Assembly: GCF_025133575.1 (NCBI RefSeq)
Contig: NZ_CP104011.1
Coordinates: forward strand, 1,302,001 to 1,366,000
Direction: 5' to 3'
DNA: 64,000 nt
Source of the DNA: Pseudomonas sp. GCEP-101
Lineage (GTDB): Bacteria; Pseudomonadota; Gammaproteobacteria; Pseudomonadales; Pseudomonadaceae
A program made the translations under genes and the position numbers. The notes below the pieces were generated by a model. That model was given only the letters and a program-made list of their open reading frames with translations, was not told the origin of the DNA and did no database searches. How positions within the stretch are numbered: the first letter of the stretch is position 1; each line of letters opens with the position of its first letter. Below are positions 1 through 9,422 of this stretch, piece after piece.

Positions 1-129
1 GCCGCCATGGATGAACAGAACCGGCAATCCGTCGGGCGTACCGCTCTCGTCTATATAGAGAACGTGCGGCTCCTCGACGGCCAGTTCATGGCGGGCGTAA
101 GGCTTGATTTCCGGATACAAAGTTTGCAT
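1..129 (-). CDS. pip: Proline iminopeptidase, N-terminal 43 residues only
   Basis: Only the first 43 codons are inside the window; the gene continues beyond base 1. The visible protein begins MQTLYPEIKPYARHELAV and reaches the FIHGG segment. That matches the N-terminus of prolyl aminopeptidases, alpha/beta hydrolases (peptidase family S33) that release N-terminal proline; the HGG stretch is the oxyanion-hole region preceding the nucleophile elbow. The catalytic triad lies outside the window. It diverges from the lipoprotein gene that follows. The identification rests on remembered similarity of the N-terminus and on its place next to the dgu locus, as in P. aeruginosa. Confidence 0.8.
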   Translation of the reverse strand, partial: MQTLYPEIKPYARHELAVEEPHVLYIDESGTPDGLPVLFIHGG

Positions 130-308
130 GGCTCGCTCCTGGATCAGTGCGTACGGTCGCTCCGGACCAGTAACCATCCTAGGGCCTGTCGCTCATTGAA
201 GAGAACGGCGCGTTGCCGCGGCGCAACTTCCATCGACAGTCTTCGGCCCCCACGGTGTCGGGCATGATACTCGGGCCAGCGGAAAACCCATAAGGGAGTT
301 AGTGAGCC

Positions 309-737
309 ATGCCACGGAAGTTGTTTCTTTCTCTACTGCTCGCGCTGTTCGCCCTCGCCGGTTGCGGCCGGGAAGACCCGCGGGCGCAGCTGGATGCGGC
401 GGTCAAGCAGTTGCAGGACAACCTCGAGGCCAAGAATAGCGGGGCGGTGATCAATCAGCTCGCCGGCGACTTCCGCGCCAACGGCGAGTTCGACCGCGAC
501 TGGGCGCGGCGCACCATGGCGCTGCTGTTCCTGCGCCACCAGCAGGTCAAGGTGATCCTGCTGCGCAGCACCAGCCAGCTCGATCCGACCTACCCCAATC
601 GCGGCCATACCGACGCGCAGGTGGCCCTCACCGGCGCCGAGAACCTGATTCCCGACAGCGCCGGGCATTATTCGGTGAAGCTGGAATGGTGGCGCGACGG
701 CGCCCAATGGAAACTGGCGAGGCTGGACTGGCAATGA
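309..737 (+). CDS. Putative lipoprotein of unknown function
   Basis: A 142-residue protein with a short signal peptide ending in a lipobox (LAGC, Cys at residue 19), so it is probably an acylated envelope lipoprotein. Asp at position +2 is not seen after the Cys (the residue is Gly), so outer-membrane sorting is more likely than inner-membrane retention. The mature part looks like a small alpha/beta fold ending in KLEWWRDGAQWKLARLDWQ, the pattern of NTF2-like/DUF4864-type domains, but I do not recognise the family securely. A GGGAG ribosome site lies about 11 bases before the ATG. Its stop overlaps the start of the downstream Nudix gene (ATGA), so the two are translationally coupled. Confidence 0.75.
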   Translation: MPRKLFLSLLLALFALAGCGREDPRAQLDAAVKQLQDNLEAKNSGAVINQLAGDFRANGEFDRDWARRTMALLFLRHQQVKVILLRSTSQLDPTYPNRGHTDAQVALTGAENLIPDSAGHYSVKLEWWRDGAQWKLARLDWQ

Positions 738-1210
738 CGTCTCCCCTGCAACACCGTATCCGCGCCGCCGGCCTGCTGGTGCGCCGCGACGAGATCCTGC
801 TGGTGCGCCATGAGGTGGGCGGCGACGTGTACTGGATTCCGCCGGGCGGCGGCTTCGAATCGGACAAGGACCAATCGACCCGCGACACCGTGCGCCGCGA
901 ATGCCGCGAGGAAACCGGGCTGACGGTGGACGTCGGCCCGCTGGTGTACGTGCGCGAGTTCGCCGAGCCGCTGGCCGGGCGCTTTCACATGGAGCTGTTC
1001 TACCGCGTGGACGCCTGGGACGGCCGCGTCAGCCTGGACAACCTGCGCGGCCTGGGCGGCGACGAGTTCGACATCCGCGAGGTCGCCTGGGTCCCGCGCC
1101 AGGAACTGCCGCGCCTGCCCTCCTACTACCCCGCCGAATTGCTCGACGATGTGTGGGAGCGCCTGGCCGAGGCACAGCCGCTGATCCGCCACCTCGGCCT
1201 GCAGCGCTAG
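734..1210 (+). CDS. Nudix hydrolase family protein
   Basis: A 158-residue Nudix-domain protein. The start at 734 is chosen because it forms an ATGA overlap with the preceding lipoprotein stop and gives the usual Nudix N-terminus; an upstream in-frame start at 686 lies inside that gene. The Nudix helix RRECREETGL is intact, supplying the metal-binding glutamates. The loop before it (GGGFESDKDQ) is about two residues longer than in MutT and carries Gln or Lys where the upstream motif Glu is usual. Nudix enzymes hydrolyse nucleoside diphosphates linked to other groups; the substrate here cannot be read from the sequence. It ends five bases before the convergent dguC stop, with no obvious terminator. 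Confidence 0.85.
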   Translation: MTSPLQHRIRAAGLLVRRDEILLVRHEVGGDVYWIPPGGGFESDKDQSTRDTVRRECREETGLTVDVGPLVYVREFAEPLAGRFHMELFYRVDAWDGRVSLDNLRGLGGDEFDIREVAWVPRQELPRLPSYYPAELLDDVWERLAEAQPLIRHLGLQR

Positions 1211-1215
1211 CGGCG

Positions 1216-2115
1216 TTACTGCACCGGTTCGCTGGTGGGCTTGGCGATGATCGCCTGCAGCTCGGCGGTCATGGGGAATTCCAGGTTGAGGTTCTTCGGC
1301 GGGATCGGCTGCTCGAACCAGCGTTGGTAGATGCCCTTGATCTCGCCAGACGAATAGAGGTCGGCCAGGGTCTGGTTGACCAGGGCGAGGAACTGCGGAT
1401 CGTCCTTGCGCACCATGCAGGCGTAGATTTCCCGCGACTGCGGCTCGCCCACCACTACCCAGTGGTGCGGGTCGCGGGCCTTGGCCTTCTCGCCGTAGAG
1501 CAGTGCGTCGTCCATGTAGAAGGCCACGGCGCGGCCGGACTGCAGCATGAGGAAGGCCTCGCCATGGTCCTTGGCGCTGACCACGTTCATGCCCAGCTTG
1601 TGCTCGGCGTTGTAGGCCTTGAGGTAGCGCTCGTTGGTGGTGCCGGCGGTGGTCACCACGTTCTTGCCCTTGAGGTCGTCGAAGCCCTGGATGCCGCTGT
1701 CCTTGGCGGTCAGCAGCTGGCCCTTCACGTAGATGAAGCCGTAGGAGAAGGCGACCTGCTTCAGGCGCTCGGCGGTGACGCCGGTGGAGCCGCACTCCAG
1801 GTCGACCGTGCCGTTCTGCACCAGCGGGATGCGGGTCTGCGAGGTCACCAGGTTGTACTTCACCGCCAGGTCCGGCTTGCCGAGCCGCTGGCGGATGCGC
1901 TCGACCACCTTGCCGGCCAGCTCCACCGAGTAGCCCATGGGTTGGCCGCTGTTGTCGCCCAGATAGGAAAACGGCACCGAGGCGTCGCGATAACCCAGGG
2001 TTATCGTGCCGCGCTCGGCGACTTTCTTCAGCGTACCGTCCAGGGCCTCGTTCGCCTGTGCCAGTGCGCAGACCAGGCTGGACGCTGCCAGCATTCCGAG
2101 TGCGAGTCGTTTCAT
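1216..2115 (-). CDS. dguC: D-glutamate locus periplasmic substrate-binding protein
   Basis: A 299-residue periplasmic binding protein of the polar amino acid family (SBP_bac_3). It has a Sec signal peptide (MKRLALGMLAASSLVCALAQA) and the GYRDASVPFSYLGD and GYSVELA segments typical of glutamate/aspartate-type binding proteins, plus DLECGSTGVTAER in the ligand-site region. ATG 2115 is preferred over an in-frame start at 2166 because the longer version adds residues before the signal peptide. It is last in the dguA-dguB-dguC string. In PAO1 this locus is established as serving D-Glu and D-Gln use. No ABC permease or ATPase is adjacent, so it may work with another transporter or as a sensor. Confidence 0.85.
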   Translation of the reverse strand: MKRLALGMLAASSLVCALAQANEALDGTLKKVAERGTITLGYRDASVPFSYLGDNSGQPMGYSVELAGKVVERIRQRLGKPDLAVKYNLVTSQTRIPLVQNGTVDLECGSTGVTAERLKQVAFSYGFIYVKGQLLTAKDSGIQGFDDLKGKNVVTTAGTTNERYLKAYNAEHKLGMNVVSAKDHGEAFLMLQSGRAVAFYMDDALLYGEKAKARDPHHWVVVGEPQSREIYACMVRKDDPQFLALVNQTLADLYSSGEIKGIYQRWFEQPIPPKNLNLEFPMTAELQAIIAKPTSEPVQ

Positions 2116-2149
2116 GGGTTCGATCCCTCTTGTTGTTGTGAGTCGTGGT

Positions 2150-2500
2150 TCAAGGCCGAGCGGCAATGACGGTGATTTCCACCCGCACGGACGGTCGCGC
2201 CAGCAGCGCCTGCACCGTGGTGCGGGTCGGCGCGCAGCCGTCGGGCAACCAGGCGGACCAGACAGCGTTCATGGCCTCGAAGTCGGCCGCGATGTCCTTG
2301 AGGTAGATGGTGGCGCTGAGGAGGTTCGCCTTGTCGGTGCCGGCCTCGGCCAGCAGTGCGTCGATCTTCGCCAGCACCTCGCCGGTCTGGCCCTGGATGT
2401 CGGTGGCCTGACCGGGCACCTGCCCGGAGAGGAACACCAGCGAGCCGAAGACCATGGCGCCGGAAAGTCGGTCGTTGGTGGCGATACGGGTGAGTTGCAT
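2150..2500 (-). CDS. dguB: RidA family enamine/imine deaminase
   Basis: A 116-residue protein of the RidA (YjgF/YER057c/UK114) family, with the usual family length. The motif FLSGQVPG near residue 25 and the conserved C-terminal region with VRVEITVIA are visible; the family arginine is seen as R107 in the PSVRVE stretch. RidA proteins hydrolyse reactive enamines and imines to keto acids. Beside a D-amino acid oxidase/dehydrogenase the natural job is to clear the 2-imino acid released from D-glutamate. ATG 2500 gives the standard RidA N-terminus, and it lies 23 bases after dguA and 34 bases before dguC, so all three are probably one transcript. Confidence 0.88.
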   Translation of the reverse strand: MQLTRIATNDRLSGAMVFGSLVFLSGQVPGQATDIQGQTGEVLAKIDALLAEAGTDKANLLSATIYLKDIAADFEAMNAVWSAWLPDGCAPTRTTVQALLARPSVRVEITVIAARP

Positions 2501-2523
2501 GGGGAGTCTCCTGTCCGAGGGAA

Positions 2524-3768
2524 TCAGCCGGCCAGCCGCTCGGGCGTCAGGCCGCTGGTGTCGATGCCGGGTTTGCGCCCACCGATCTGCGCGGCGATCA
2601 GTTGCGCGCTGCCGCACGCCAGGGTGAAGCCGAGCGCACCGTGGCCAAGGTTCAGCCACAGCCCGCGTGGCCCGCAGGCGCCCACCAACGGCACGCCGGT
2701 GGGCGTCGCCGGGCGCATGCCGGCCCATTCGATGGCCGCGCCGTAATCACAGGCGTCAGGGAGCGTATCCGCCGCCTGCTGGCGAATCAGCGCCAGCCGC
2801 TTGGGCTCCAGGCGTGGGTCGAAACCGACGATGTCGACCATGGCGGCGATACGCAGCCGGTCGCCGATGCGCGCGTAGACCACCTTGCGGTCGTAATCCG
2901 TCAGACTCACGTCCGGCGCGTGGTCGCCGGCACGGATCGGCGCGGTCAGGCTGTAGCCCTTGAGCGGATAGAGCGGCAGGCGCGGCCCGCCCGGCAGCAG
3001 CGCCGCGCTGCGGTAGCCGGCGGCGAGCACGACATGATCGGCCGCGAAGTTCTCCCCGCCCGCCTCCACGCCGATCACGGCGCCATTGCGCAGCGTCAGC
3101 CGCGACGCGGGATGGCCATAGAGAATCCGGCAGCGGCCAGACGCTTCGAGCCGCTCGGCCAGCCGCTGGCAGAACAGGAAACAATCGGCGACCTCCTCGT
3201 CCGGCGTATGAATGCCACCTACGAAGGGCGCCCGCTCCAGCGCCGGGTCCAGCTCGCGGCACTGCTGCGCCGAGAGCACGAATTGCGCGGCCGGATCCGA
3301 CAGGCTCTGCCGCGCGCTGCGGAAACTGCCTTCGTCGCGGAAGGCCACGAGCTTGCCGTTGCGCCGCCAGTCGAAGCCATCCAGCCCGCCCTCGCGCCAC
3401 TGCGCCAGGGTGGCCTGGCTGAACAGCGCGAGGCGCAGGAGGTGTTTCGCGTTGGCCTGGTTCACCGAGCGCCGGCAGGCGGCAGTGAATTCCAGCAGCC
3501 AGCGCCACTGCGCCGGGTCCAGGCGCGGGCGCAGGCGCAGCGGCGAGTCCCCACGCAGCAGCCAGCCCAGCGCCTGCTGCGGCACGCCGGCATCGGCCAG
3601 CGGCGCGACATAGCGGTAGGACAACTGGCCACCGTTGGCGAAGCTGGTTTCCAGCCCGGCCTGATCCCGCGCCTCCAGCACGGTGACGTCGAAGCCTTCG
3701 AGGACCAGCGCGTGCGCCGTGGCCAGTCCGACCACGCCCGCGCCGATGATGCAAACCCGCTGTGCCAT
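2524..3768 (-). CDS. dguA: FAD-dependent D-amino acid dehydrogenase (D-glutamate)
   Basis: A 414-residue DadA/DAO-type flavoprotein. The N-terminal dinucleotide-binding fold is explicit: GAGVVGLATAHAL (GxGxxG) followed by VTVLEARDQAG with the acidic residue at the end of beta-2. The FANGGQLSYRY segment is characteristic of DadA-like enzymes, and the C-terminal GMRPATPTGVPLVG/NLGHGALGFTL region closes the FAD site. It oxidatively deaminates a D-amino acid; by locus homology to PAO1 dguA the substrate is D-glutamate. First gene of dguABC, divergent from the LysR regulator with a palindromic operator between them. Confidence 0.88.
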   Translation of the reverse strand: MAQRVCIIGAGVVGLATAHALVLEGFDVTVLEARDQAGLETSFANGGQLSYRYVAPLADAGVPQQALGWLLRGDSPLRLRPRLDPAQWRWLLEFTAACRRSVNQANAKHLLRLALFSQATLAQWREGGLDGFDWRRNGKLVAFRDEGSFRSARQSLSDPAAQFVLSAQQCRELDPALERAPFVGGIHTPDEEVADCFLFCQRLAERLEASGRCRILYGHPASRLTLRNGAVIGVEAGGENFAADHVVLAAGYRSAALLPGGPRLPLYPLKGYSLTAPIRAGDHAPDVSLTDYDRKVVYARIGDRLRIAAMVDIVGFDPRLEPKRLALIRQQAADTLPDACDYGAAIEWAGMRPATPTGVPLVGACGPRGLWLNLGHGALGFTLACGSAQLIAAQIGGRKPGIDTSGLTPERLAG

Positions 3769-3852
3769 TGCCGCCTCACTGCCCTTTCGATCCTGGCCTC
3801 GACCTTAGTGCCGGGTGACAGGCGGCGAACAATGAATAAACATGGGCAACCC

Positions 3853-3867
3853 ATAACCTTGCGTTAT
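3853..3867. promoter_or_regulatory. LysR-type operator between dguA and dguR
   Basis: ATAAC-CTTGC-GTTAT is a perfect inverted repeat with a five-base spacer and contains the T-N11-A signature of LysR-type binding sites (T at 3854, A at 3866). It sits in the 129-bp divergent gap, 31 bases before the dguR start and about 85 bases before the dguA start, where a LysR regulator would activate the catabolic genes and repress itself. Confidence 0.75.
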
Positions 3868-3897
3868 ACACGCGCGATATCCACACGAGGGAAAGCC

Positions 3898-4806
3898 ATG
3901 CGCCTGCGCCATATCGAAGTGTTCCAGGCCATTCGCGAGACCGGCTCGGTCAGCGGCGCCGCGCAGTTGCTGCACGTCTCGCAGCCGGCAGTGACCAAGG
4001 TGCTGCAGCATGCCGAGCAGCAACTGGGCTTCCCGCTCTTCCTGCGGGTTCGCGGAAAGTTGCAGGCAACCCCCGAGGCACTGGAGCTGGAGCGCGAAGT
4101 GGCCAAGGTCAGCGAAAGCCTGCAGGGCGTCCGGCGCCTGGCGCAGAGCCTGCGCGGCCAGCCGGAAAACCGCCTGCGCGTGGGTGCGACGCCAGCCATG
4201 GCGTTGTCGCTGCTGCCGCCGGTGATCCGCGAATGGACCGACCGCTATCCGCAGAGCAGTTGCGAGCTGGCCACCCAGCACTCCCGCGAACTGGTGCAGA
4301 ACCTGCTGATGCGCGAGCTCGACCTCGCCCTGACCCTGCAACAGACCGACCATCCCGGCCTGCGCTCGCAGCCCATTGCCAGCGGCCCGCTGGTTGCCCT
4401 GGCGCCGCGCGGCCACTGGCCGGACGAGCGCCTGGGCCATCCCCTGACGCTGGACGAACTGGCCGGCGAGCCGATGATCGGATTATCCACCTCCGACCCG
4501 CTGTCCGCCCGCCTGGAAAGCCACCTGGCCAACGTCGAACCGCCGCCGCGCGTGCGCATCGCGGTGCAGACCTATGCCCTGGCAAGAACACTGGTGGAAG
4601 CCGGTACGGGACTGGCGCTGGTGGATCCCTTCACCGCGCTGGGTGCGGACGCACACCTGACGGTGCAGCGCACCCTGACGCCCACCGTGAAGGTGACGCT
4701 CTACGCCCTGACCCGCGCCGACGAAACGCCGCCGCATACCCAGGCGCTGCTGCTGGAGATGCTGGTGCGGCATGCCGAGGGGCAACTGGCGCAGCATCGC
4801 GAATAA
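3898..4806 (+). CDS. dguR: LysR-type regulator of the D-glutamate genes
   Basis: A 302-residue LysR-type transcriptional regulator of normal length. The N-terminal winged helix-turn-helix is clear (MRLRHIEVFQAIRETGSVSG, then AAQLLHVSQPAVTKVLQHAEQQLG, residues about 1-60), followed by the two-lobed co-inducer domain. The start at 3898 is the first that begins directly with the HTH; a much longer in-frame reading frame upstream is antisense to dguA and is not coding. Divergent from dguABC with the operator at 3853-3867. The homologous PAO1 protein responds to D-Glu; effector specificity here is inferred from synteny. Confidence 0.88.
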   Translation: MRLRHIEVFQAIRETGSVSGAAQLLHVSQPAVTKVLQHAEQQLGFPLFLRVRGKLQATPEALELEREVAKVSESLQGVRRLAQSLRGQPENRLRVGATPAMALSLLPPVIREWTDRYPQSSCELATQHSRELVQNLLMRELDLALTLQQTDHPGLRSQPIASGPLVALAPRGHWPDERLGHPLTLDELAGEPMIGLSTSDPLSARLESHLANVEPPPRVRIAVQTYALARTLVEAGTGLALVDPFTALGADAHLTVQRTLTPTVKVTLYALTRADETPPHTQALLLEMLVRHAEGQLAQHRE

Positions 4807-4902
4807 AAGACAGCCCCTGCCGCCCCGGGGCAACGCCGCCGGGATGCGTGGTCCGGCGGCGCCGCGCCGACGGTCCCGGTGCGGCAGGAAGCTGCGTAAA
4901 AC

Positions 4903-5706
4903 TCAGCGGCCGTAGCGCTCGCGGCCCCAGGCGAGGAAGGTTTCCAGCATCTTGCGGAGCACCTGGGCGGTGGGCGCGGCGAGGTCCTCGCGGTAGCCGA
5001 AGGGCGCCTGCTCATCCATGTAGTTGCACTGGGCGAGTTCCAGCTGCACGGCATGGACGTTGTCCTGGGGCTGGCCGTAGTGGCGGGTGATGTGCCCGCC
5101 CTTGAAGCGGCCATTGAGGATGTGCCGGTAGGCCGGGGCGTCCGCGCAGACGGCGACCAGTCGCTCGGCCACTTCCGCATCGCAGCTCGCGCCGCTGTGG
5201 GTGCCGATGTTGAAATCCGGCAGCCTGCCGTCGAACAGGTGCGGGATCAGCGAGCGGATCGAGTGGGCATCCCACAGCAGCGCGTAGCCGAACTCGGCCT
5301 TCAGGCGCGCCAGCTCGTCGGCCAGGGTGCGGTGGTAGGTCGTCCAGACCTCGGCGAGGTAACGCGCGCGCTCCTCGGCCGACGGCGCCAGACCCTCCTT
5401 GAACAGCGGGCGGCCGTCGAACAGGGTGTCCGGGTAGAGGCCGGTGGTGGCGGTGCTGTACAGCGGCTTGTCATCGGACGGGCGGTTGAGGTCGATGACG
5501 TAGCGCGAGTAGCCGGCGGCCAGGGTGCTGGCGCCCAGCTCCTCGGCGAAGGCGTAGAGCCGCGGGATGTGCCAGTCGGTGTCGTCCAGCCCGCGGGCCT
5601 CGTCCACCAGGCCGGCTTCCACCGCCGGGGTCAGGCGGGTGCCGGGGTGCGGCATGCTGATCAGCAGGGGCACGCGGCCGCGTTTGAATTCGAGAACGTT
5701 GTCCAT
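4903..5706 (-). CDS. hutG: N-formylglutamate deformylase
   Basis: A 267-residue N-formylglutamate amidohydrolase, the last step of the five-step Pseudomonas histidine pathway: N-formyl-L-glutamate to L-glutamate and formate. Typical motifs are seen: ISMPHPG near residue 17 (a metal-binding His), DTDWHIPRLY, VIDLNRP near residue 70, LLWDAHSI near residue 142, and GGHITRHYGQP near residue 205. It is the last gene of the long hut unit, separated from hutI by a 126-bp gap containing a REPIN, whereas most upstream junctions overlap or are short. Confidence 0.92.
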   Translation of the reverse strand: MDNVLEFKRGRVPLLISMPHPGTRLTPAVEAGLVDEARGLDDTDWHIPRLYAFAEELGASTLAAGYSRYVIDLNRPSDDKPLYSTATTGLYPDTLFDGRPLFKEGLAPSAEERARYLAEVWTTYHRTLADELARLKAEFGYALLWDAHSIRSLIPHLFDGRLPDFNIGTHSGASCDAEVAERLVAVCADAPAYRHILNGRFKGGHITRHYGQPQDNVHAVQLELAQCNYMDEQAPFGYREDLAAPTAQVLRKMLETFLAWGRERYGR

Positions 5707-5739
5707 GGGGCTATCTCCAAACCGGGCGAAGACGAACCT

Positions 5740-5821
5740 GTAGGAGCGAGGGGGACGCCATTGTTATTGCTCGCGAATTAACCCCCAACGTGAAGCTGTT
5801 CGCGAGCAAGCTCGCTCCTAC
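5740..5821. repeat. REPIN between hutI and hutG
   Basis: The right arm TTCGCGAGCAAGCTCGCTC-CTAC (5799-5821) is a full copy of the window's main REP sequence. The left arm (GTAGGAGCGAGG..., from about 5740, resuming with GCTCGCGAA) is degenerate. The pair folds into a hairpin inside the hut operon, so it could reduce read-through or protect upstream mRNA. Confidence 0.75.
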
Positions 5822-5832
5822 GAAAAGCAAGC

Positions 5833-7029
5833 TCACAGCTCTTCGCCATGACGAATGACGCGCTTGGGCAGGTCGCCGCCGAGCCAGTAGGCGAGTTCGG
5901 CGGGGCGCTGGATGTCCCAGGCGATGAAGTCGGCCACCTTGCCTGCTTCCAGGCTGCCGTGGCTGTCGGCCATGCCCAGCGCGCGGGCGGCGTTGAGCGT
6001 GACGCCGGCCAGCGCTTCTTCCGGGGTCAGGCGGAAGGCGGTGCAGGCCATGTTCAGCATCAGGCGCAGGGACAGCGCGGGCGAGGTGCCGGGGTTGAGG
6101 TCGCTGGCGATGGCGATGTGCACGCCGTGCTTGCGCAGGGCCTCCATCGGCGGCAGCTGGGTTTCCCGCAGGACGAAGAAGGCGCCCGGCAGCAGCACGG
6201 CGACGGTGCCGGCCTCGGCCATGGCGATGGCGTCGCTTTCGTCCATGAATTCCAGGTGGTCGGCGGACAGCGCTCCGTAGCGCGCTGCCAGGCTGGAGCC
6301 ATGCAGCGAGGACAGCTGTTCGGCGTGCAGCTTCACCGGCAGGCCCAAGCGCTTCGCCGCCTGGAACACCCGCTCGACCTGCGCCGGGGAGAACGCCAGG
6401 TGCTCGCAGAAGGCGTCCACCGCGTCCACCAGGCCTTCCTCGGCCAACGCCGGGAGGATGTGATTGCACACCTGCTCGATGTAGTCGTCGGCACGGCCGG
6501 CGTATTCCGGGGGCAGGGCATGGGCGGACAGGCAGGTGGTGCGCACCGTCACCGGCAGCTCCTGCTCCAGCCGGCGGGCCACGCGCAGCATGCGGCGTTC
6601 GCTGTCCAGGTCCAGGCCATAGCCGGACTTCACTTCCAGCACGGTGACGCCGTCGGCCAGCAGCGGCCGGGCGCGCTTGATGGCGCTGGCCAGCAGTTCG
6701 TCCTCGCTGGCCTCGCGGGTGGCGCGCACGGTGCTGGCGATGCCGCCGCCGGCTGCCGCGATCTCGGCATAGCTGACGCCGTTGAGACGCTGCTCGAACT
6801 CGCCGCTGCGGTCGCCGCCGAACACCAGGTGGGTGTGGCAGTCGATGAAACTGGGCGTGACCCAGGCGCCGCCCAGGTCTGTGCTCTGCACGGGGCGCTC
6901 GGGCAGCTCGGCGCGCGGGCCGATCCAGGCGATGCGTTCGCCTTCGGTGATGATCGCGGCGTCCTCGATGATCGAGTAGCGCCCATCCTTCATCGTCGCC
7001 GCGTGGCAGTGCTGCCAGAGGTGTTTCAT
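5833..7029 (-). CDS. hutI: Imidazolonepropionase
   Basis: A 398-residue amidohydrolase-superfamily enzyme that opens 4-imidazolone-5-propanoate to N-formimino-L-glutamate. The metal-binding [12 protein letters not shown] motif lies near residue 60, the HAEQLS histidine near residue 240, and SDLNPGT near residue 312 carries the conserved aspartate. Its ATG overlaps the stop of the preceding hutH-like gene by four bases (ATGA), giving translational coupling, and the length matches the family. Confidence 0.93.
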   Translation of the reverse strand: MKHLWQHCHAATMKDGRYSIIEDAAIITEGERIAWIGPRAELPERPVQSTDLGGAWVTPSFIDCHTHLVFGGDRSGEFEQRLNGVSYAEIAAAGGGIASTVRATREASEDELLASAIKRARPLLADGVTVLEVKSGYGLDLDSERRMLRVARRLEQELPVTVRTTCLSAHALPPEYAGRADDYIEQVCNHILPALAEEGLVDAVDAFCEHLAFSPAQVERVFQAAKRLGLPVKLHAEQLSSLHGSSLAARYGALSADHLEFMDESDAIAMAEAGTVAVLLPGAFFVLRETQLPPMEALRKHGVHIAIASDLNPGTSPALSLRLMLNMACTAFRLTPEEALAGVTLNAARALGMADSHGSLEAGKVADFIAWDIQRPAELAYWLGGDLPKRVIRHGEEL

Positions 7030-8558
7030 TGCAGTCTCCCGATGCTCGCGCCCACGCTGTTCAGGGCCGCCGGGTTGGCCAGCAGCTCGGCGGTGCGGGC
7101 GATGTCCGGCGCCAGCCAGCGGTCGCTGTCGTAGGCAGGCACCTGCTCGCGCAGCAGGCTCCAGGCGCAGTCGGTGCCGGCGCCGAAGCGCTGCGGCTTG
7201 AGGAATTCGAAGGCCTGGGCGGCCAGCAGGAATTCAATGGCGAGGATGCGCCGGCTGTTGTCCAGGGCACGGCCGAGCTTGAGCGCGGCGCTGGTGCCCA
7301 GGCTCAGGTGGTCTTCCTGCAGGCCGGAGGTGACGAAGTTGTCGAGGACGGCGGGTTGCGCCAGCTGGCGGTTCTCGCCGGCCAGGGAGGCGGCGACGTA
7401 CTGGGCGATCATCATCCCGGAGTTGACGCCCGGCTGGCTGACCAGGAAAGCCGGCAGGCCGCTGACCAGCGGATTCACCAGGCGGTCCAGGCGGCGCTCG
7501 GAAACCCCACCCAGCTCGGCCACGGCGATCGCCAGCAGGTCGGCGGCCATGGCCACGGACTCGCCATGGGGGTTGGCCTGGGACACCACCCGGTAATCGT
7601 CCGGCGTGCCCAGCACCAGCGGGTTGTCGGTGGCGGAATTGAGTTCGGTCTCGATCTGCTTCGCCGCGTGCTCCAGCTGGTCGCGGCAGGCACCATGGAT
7701 CTGCGGCATGGAGCGGATGCTCAGGGCGTCCTGGGTGCGGATGCCACGGCTCGAGGCGATCACCTCGCTGCCTTCGAGCAGCGCCCGCAGGTTGGCGCCG
7801 ACCTTCTGCATGCCGGGGTGCGGCTTGAGCGCGATGATCTGCGCGTCGAACGCGTCGATCTGCCCGCGCAGGGCTTCGAAGCTCATGGCGCCGATCACGT
7901 CGGCCCACTGCGCGAGGCGGGTCGCCTCGTCGAGGGCGAGGCAGCTCAGGCCGGTCATGCACGGCGTGCCGTTGACCAGGCAGAGCCCGTCCTTGGCGCC
8001 CAGCTGCACCAGCTCCAGCCCTTCGGCGGCCAGCGCCTGGCAGGCCGGCACCACCTCGCCGCGATAGCTCACGTCGCCGATGCCCAGCAGCGCGACGCCA
8101 ACGTGGGCCATGTGGGTCAGGTAGCCCACCGAGCCCTGCGCCGGCACGCGCGGGGTGATGCCGTGGTTGAGCAGCGCCAGGAGCGCCTCCACCACGCGGC
8201 GGTGCAGGCCGGATTTGCCGTGGCTGTAGTTGGCAATGGCGGCGGCGATGATGGCGCGGGTCTGTTCGTCCTTCAGCGGCTCACCGACGCCGCAGGCGTG
8301 GCTGAGCAGGGTATTGCGCGACAGCTGCGCCAGTTGCTCGCCCTGCAGCACCACGTTGCACAGCGCACCCAGGCCGGTGCTGATGCCATAGGCCCGCTCA
8401 CCCCGGCTGACGATGCGCTCGACGATGCCGTGGGCATTGTCGATGCGCGCCCAGGCGGCCGTCGACAGTTGCAGGCGTGCACCCTGGCGCGCCACCGCGA
8501 CCAGGTCCTGCCAGCGCAGCGGGCCGTTGCCGAAGGTGATGGTGGTAGAGGACGACAT
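7026..8558 (-). CDS. HutH-like aromatic lyase family protein lacking the MIO triad
   Basis: A 510-residue protein, full length for histidine ammonia-lyase, between hutV and hutI. The fold signatures are present: [10 protein letters not shown] (Tyr57 equivalent to the catalytic Tyr), [20 protein letters not shown] and LQEDHLSLG. At the cofactor site, however, GSVG is followed by Tyr-Leu-Thr (residues 146-148) instead of Ala-Ser-Gly, so the MIO prosthetic group cannot form by the known route. The Tyr of the QDPYSLR motif is Leu, and the NFHAEP motif reads NPHGES. It therefore probably lacks ordinary lyase activity; it might bind histidine or urocanate, oligomerise with HutH, or catalyse something else. 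The frame is intact and codon use matches its neighbours, so it is not a decaying pseudogene. Confidence 0.85.
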   Translation of the reverse strand: MSSSTTITFGNGPLRWQDLVAVARQGARLQLSTAAWARIDNAHGIVERIVSRGERAYGISTGLGALCNVVLQGEQLAQLSRNTLLSHACGVGEPLKDEQTRAIIAAAIANYSHGKSGLHRRVVEALLALLNHGITPRVPAQGSVGYLTHMAHVGVALLGIGDVSYRGEVVPACQALAAEGLELVQLGAKDGLCLVNGTPCMTGLSCLALDEATRLAQWADVIGAMSFEALRGQIDAFDAQIIALKPHPGMQKVGANLRALLEGSEVIASSRGIRTQDALSIRSMPQIHGACRDQLEHAAKQIETELNSATDNPLVLGTPDDYRVVSQANPHGESVAMAADLLAIAVAELGGVSERRLDRLVNPLVSGLPAFLVSQPGVNSGMMIAQYVAASLAGENRQLAQPAVLDNFVTSGLQEDHLSLGTSAALKLGRALDNSRRILAIEFLLAAQAFEFLKPQRFGAGTDCAWSLLREQVPAYDSDRWLAPDIARTAELLANPAALNSVGASIGRLQ

Positions 8559-8572
8559 GCAAGACTCCTGTA

Positions 8573-8595
8573 GGCGGGGAAGCGCCTTCCCCGCC
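8573..8595 (-). other. Perfect stem-loop just upstream of the hutH-like RBS
   Basis: GGCGGGGAAG (8573-8582) pairs with CTTCCCCGCC (8586-8595) around a three-base loop. It lies between the hutV stop and the AGGAG of the hutH-like gene. No U-tract follows in the direction of transcription, so an mRNA stabiliser or translation modulator is more likely than a terminator. Confidence 0.6.
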
Positions 8596-8606
8596 GGCGA
8601 ATGGTG

Positions 8607-9418
<812 letters not shown>

Positions 9419-9422
<4 letters not shown>

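Noticed and set aside
7026-8558. Pseudogene call for the hutH-like gene
   Set aside because: No frameshift or premature stop is present, length is full, and it is coupled to hutI by an overlapping start; loss of the MIO triad alone does not make it a pseudogene.
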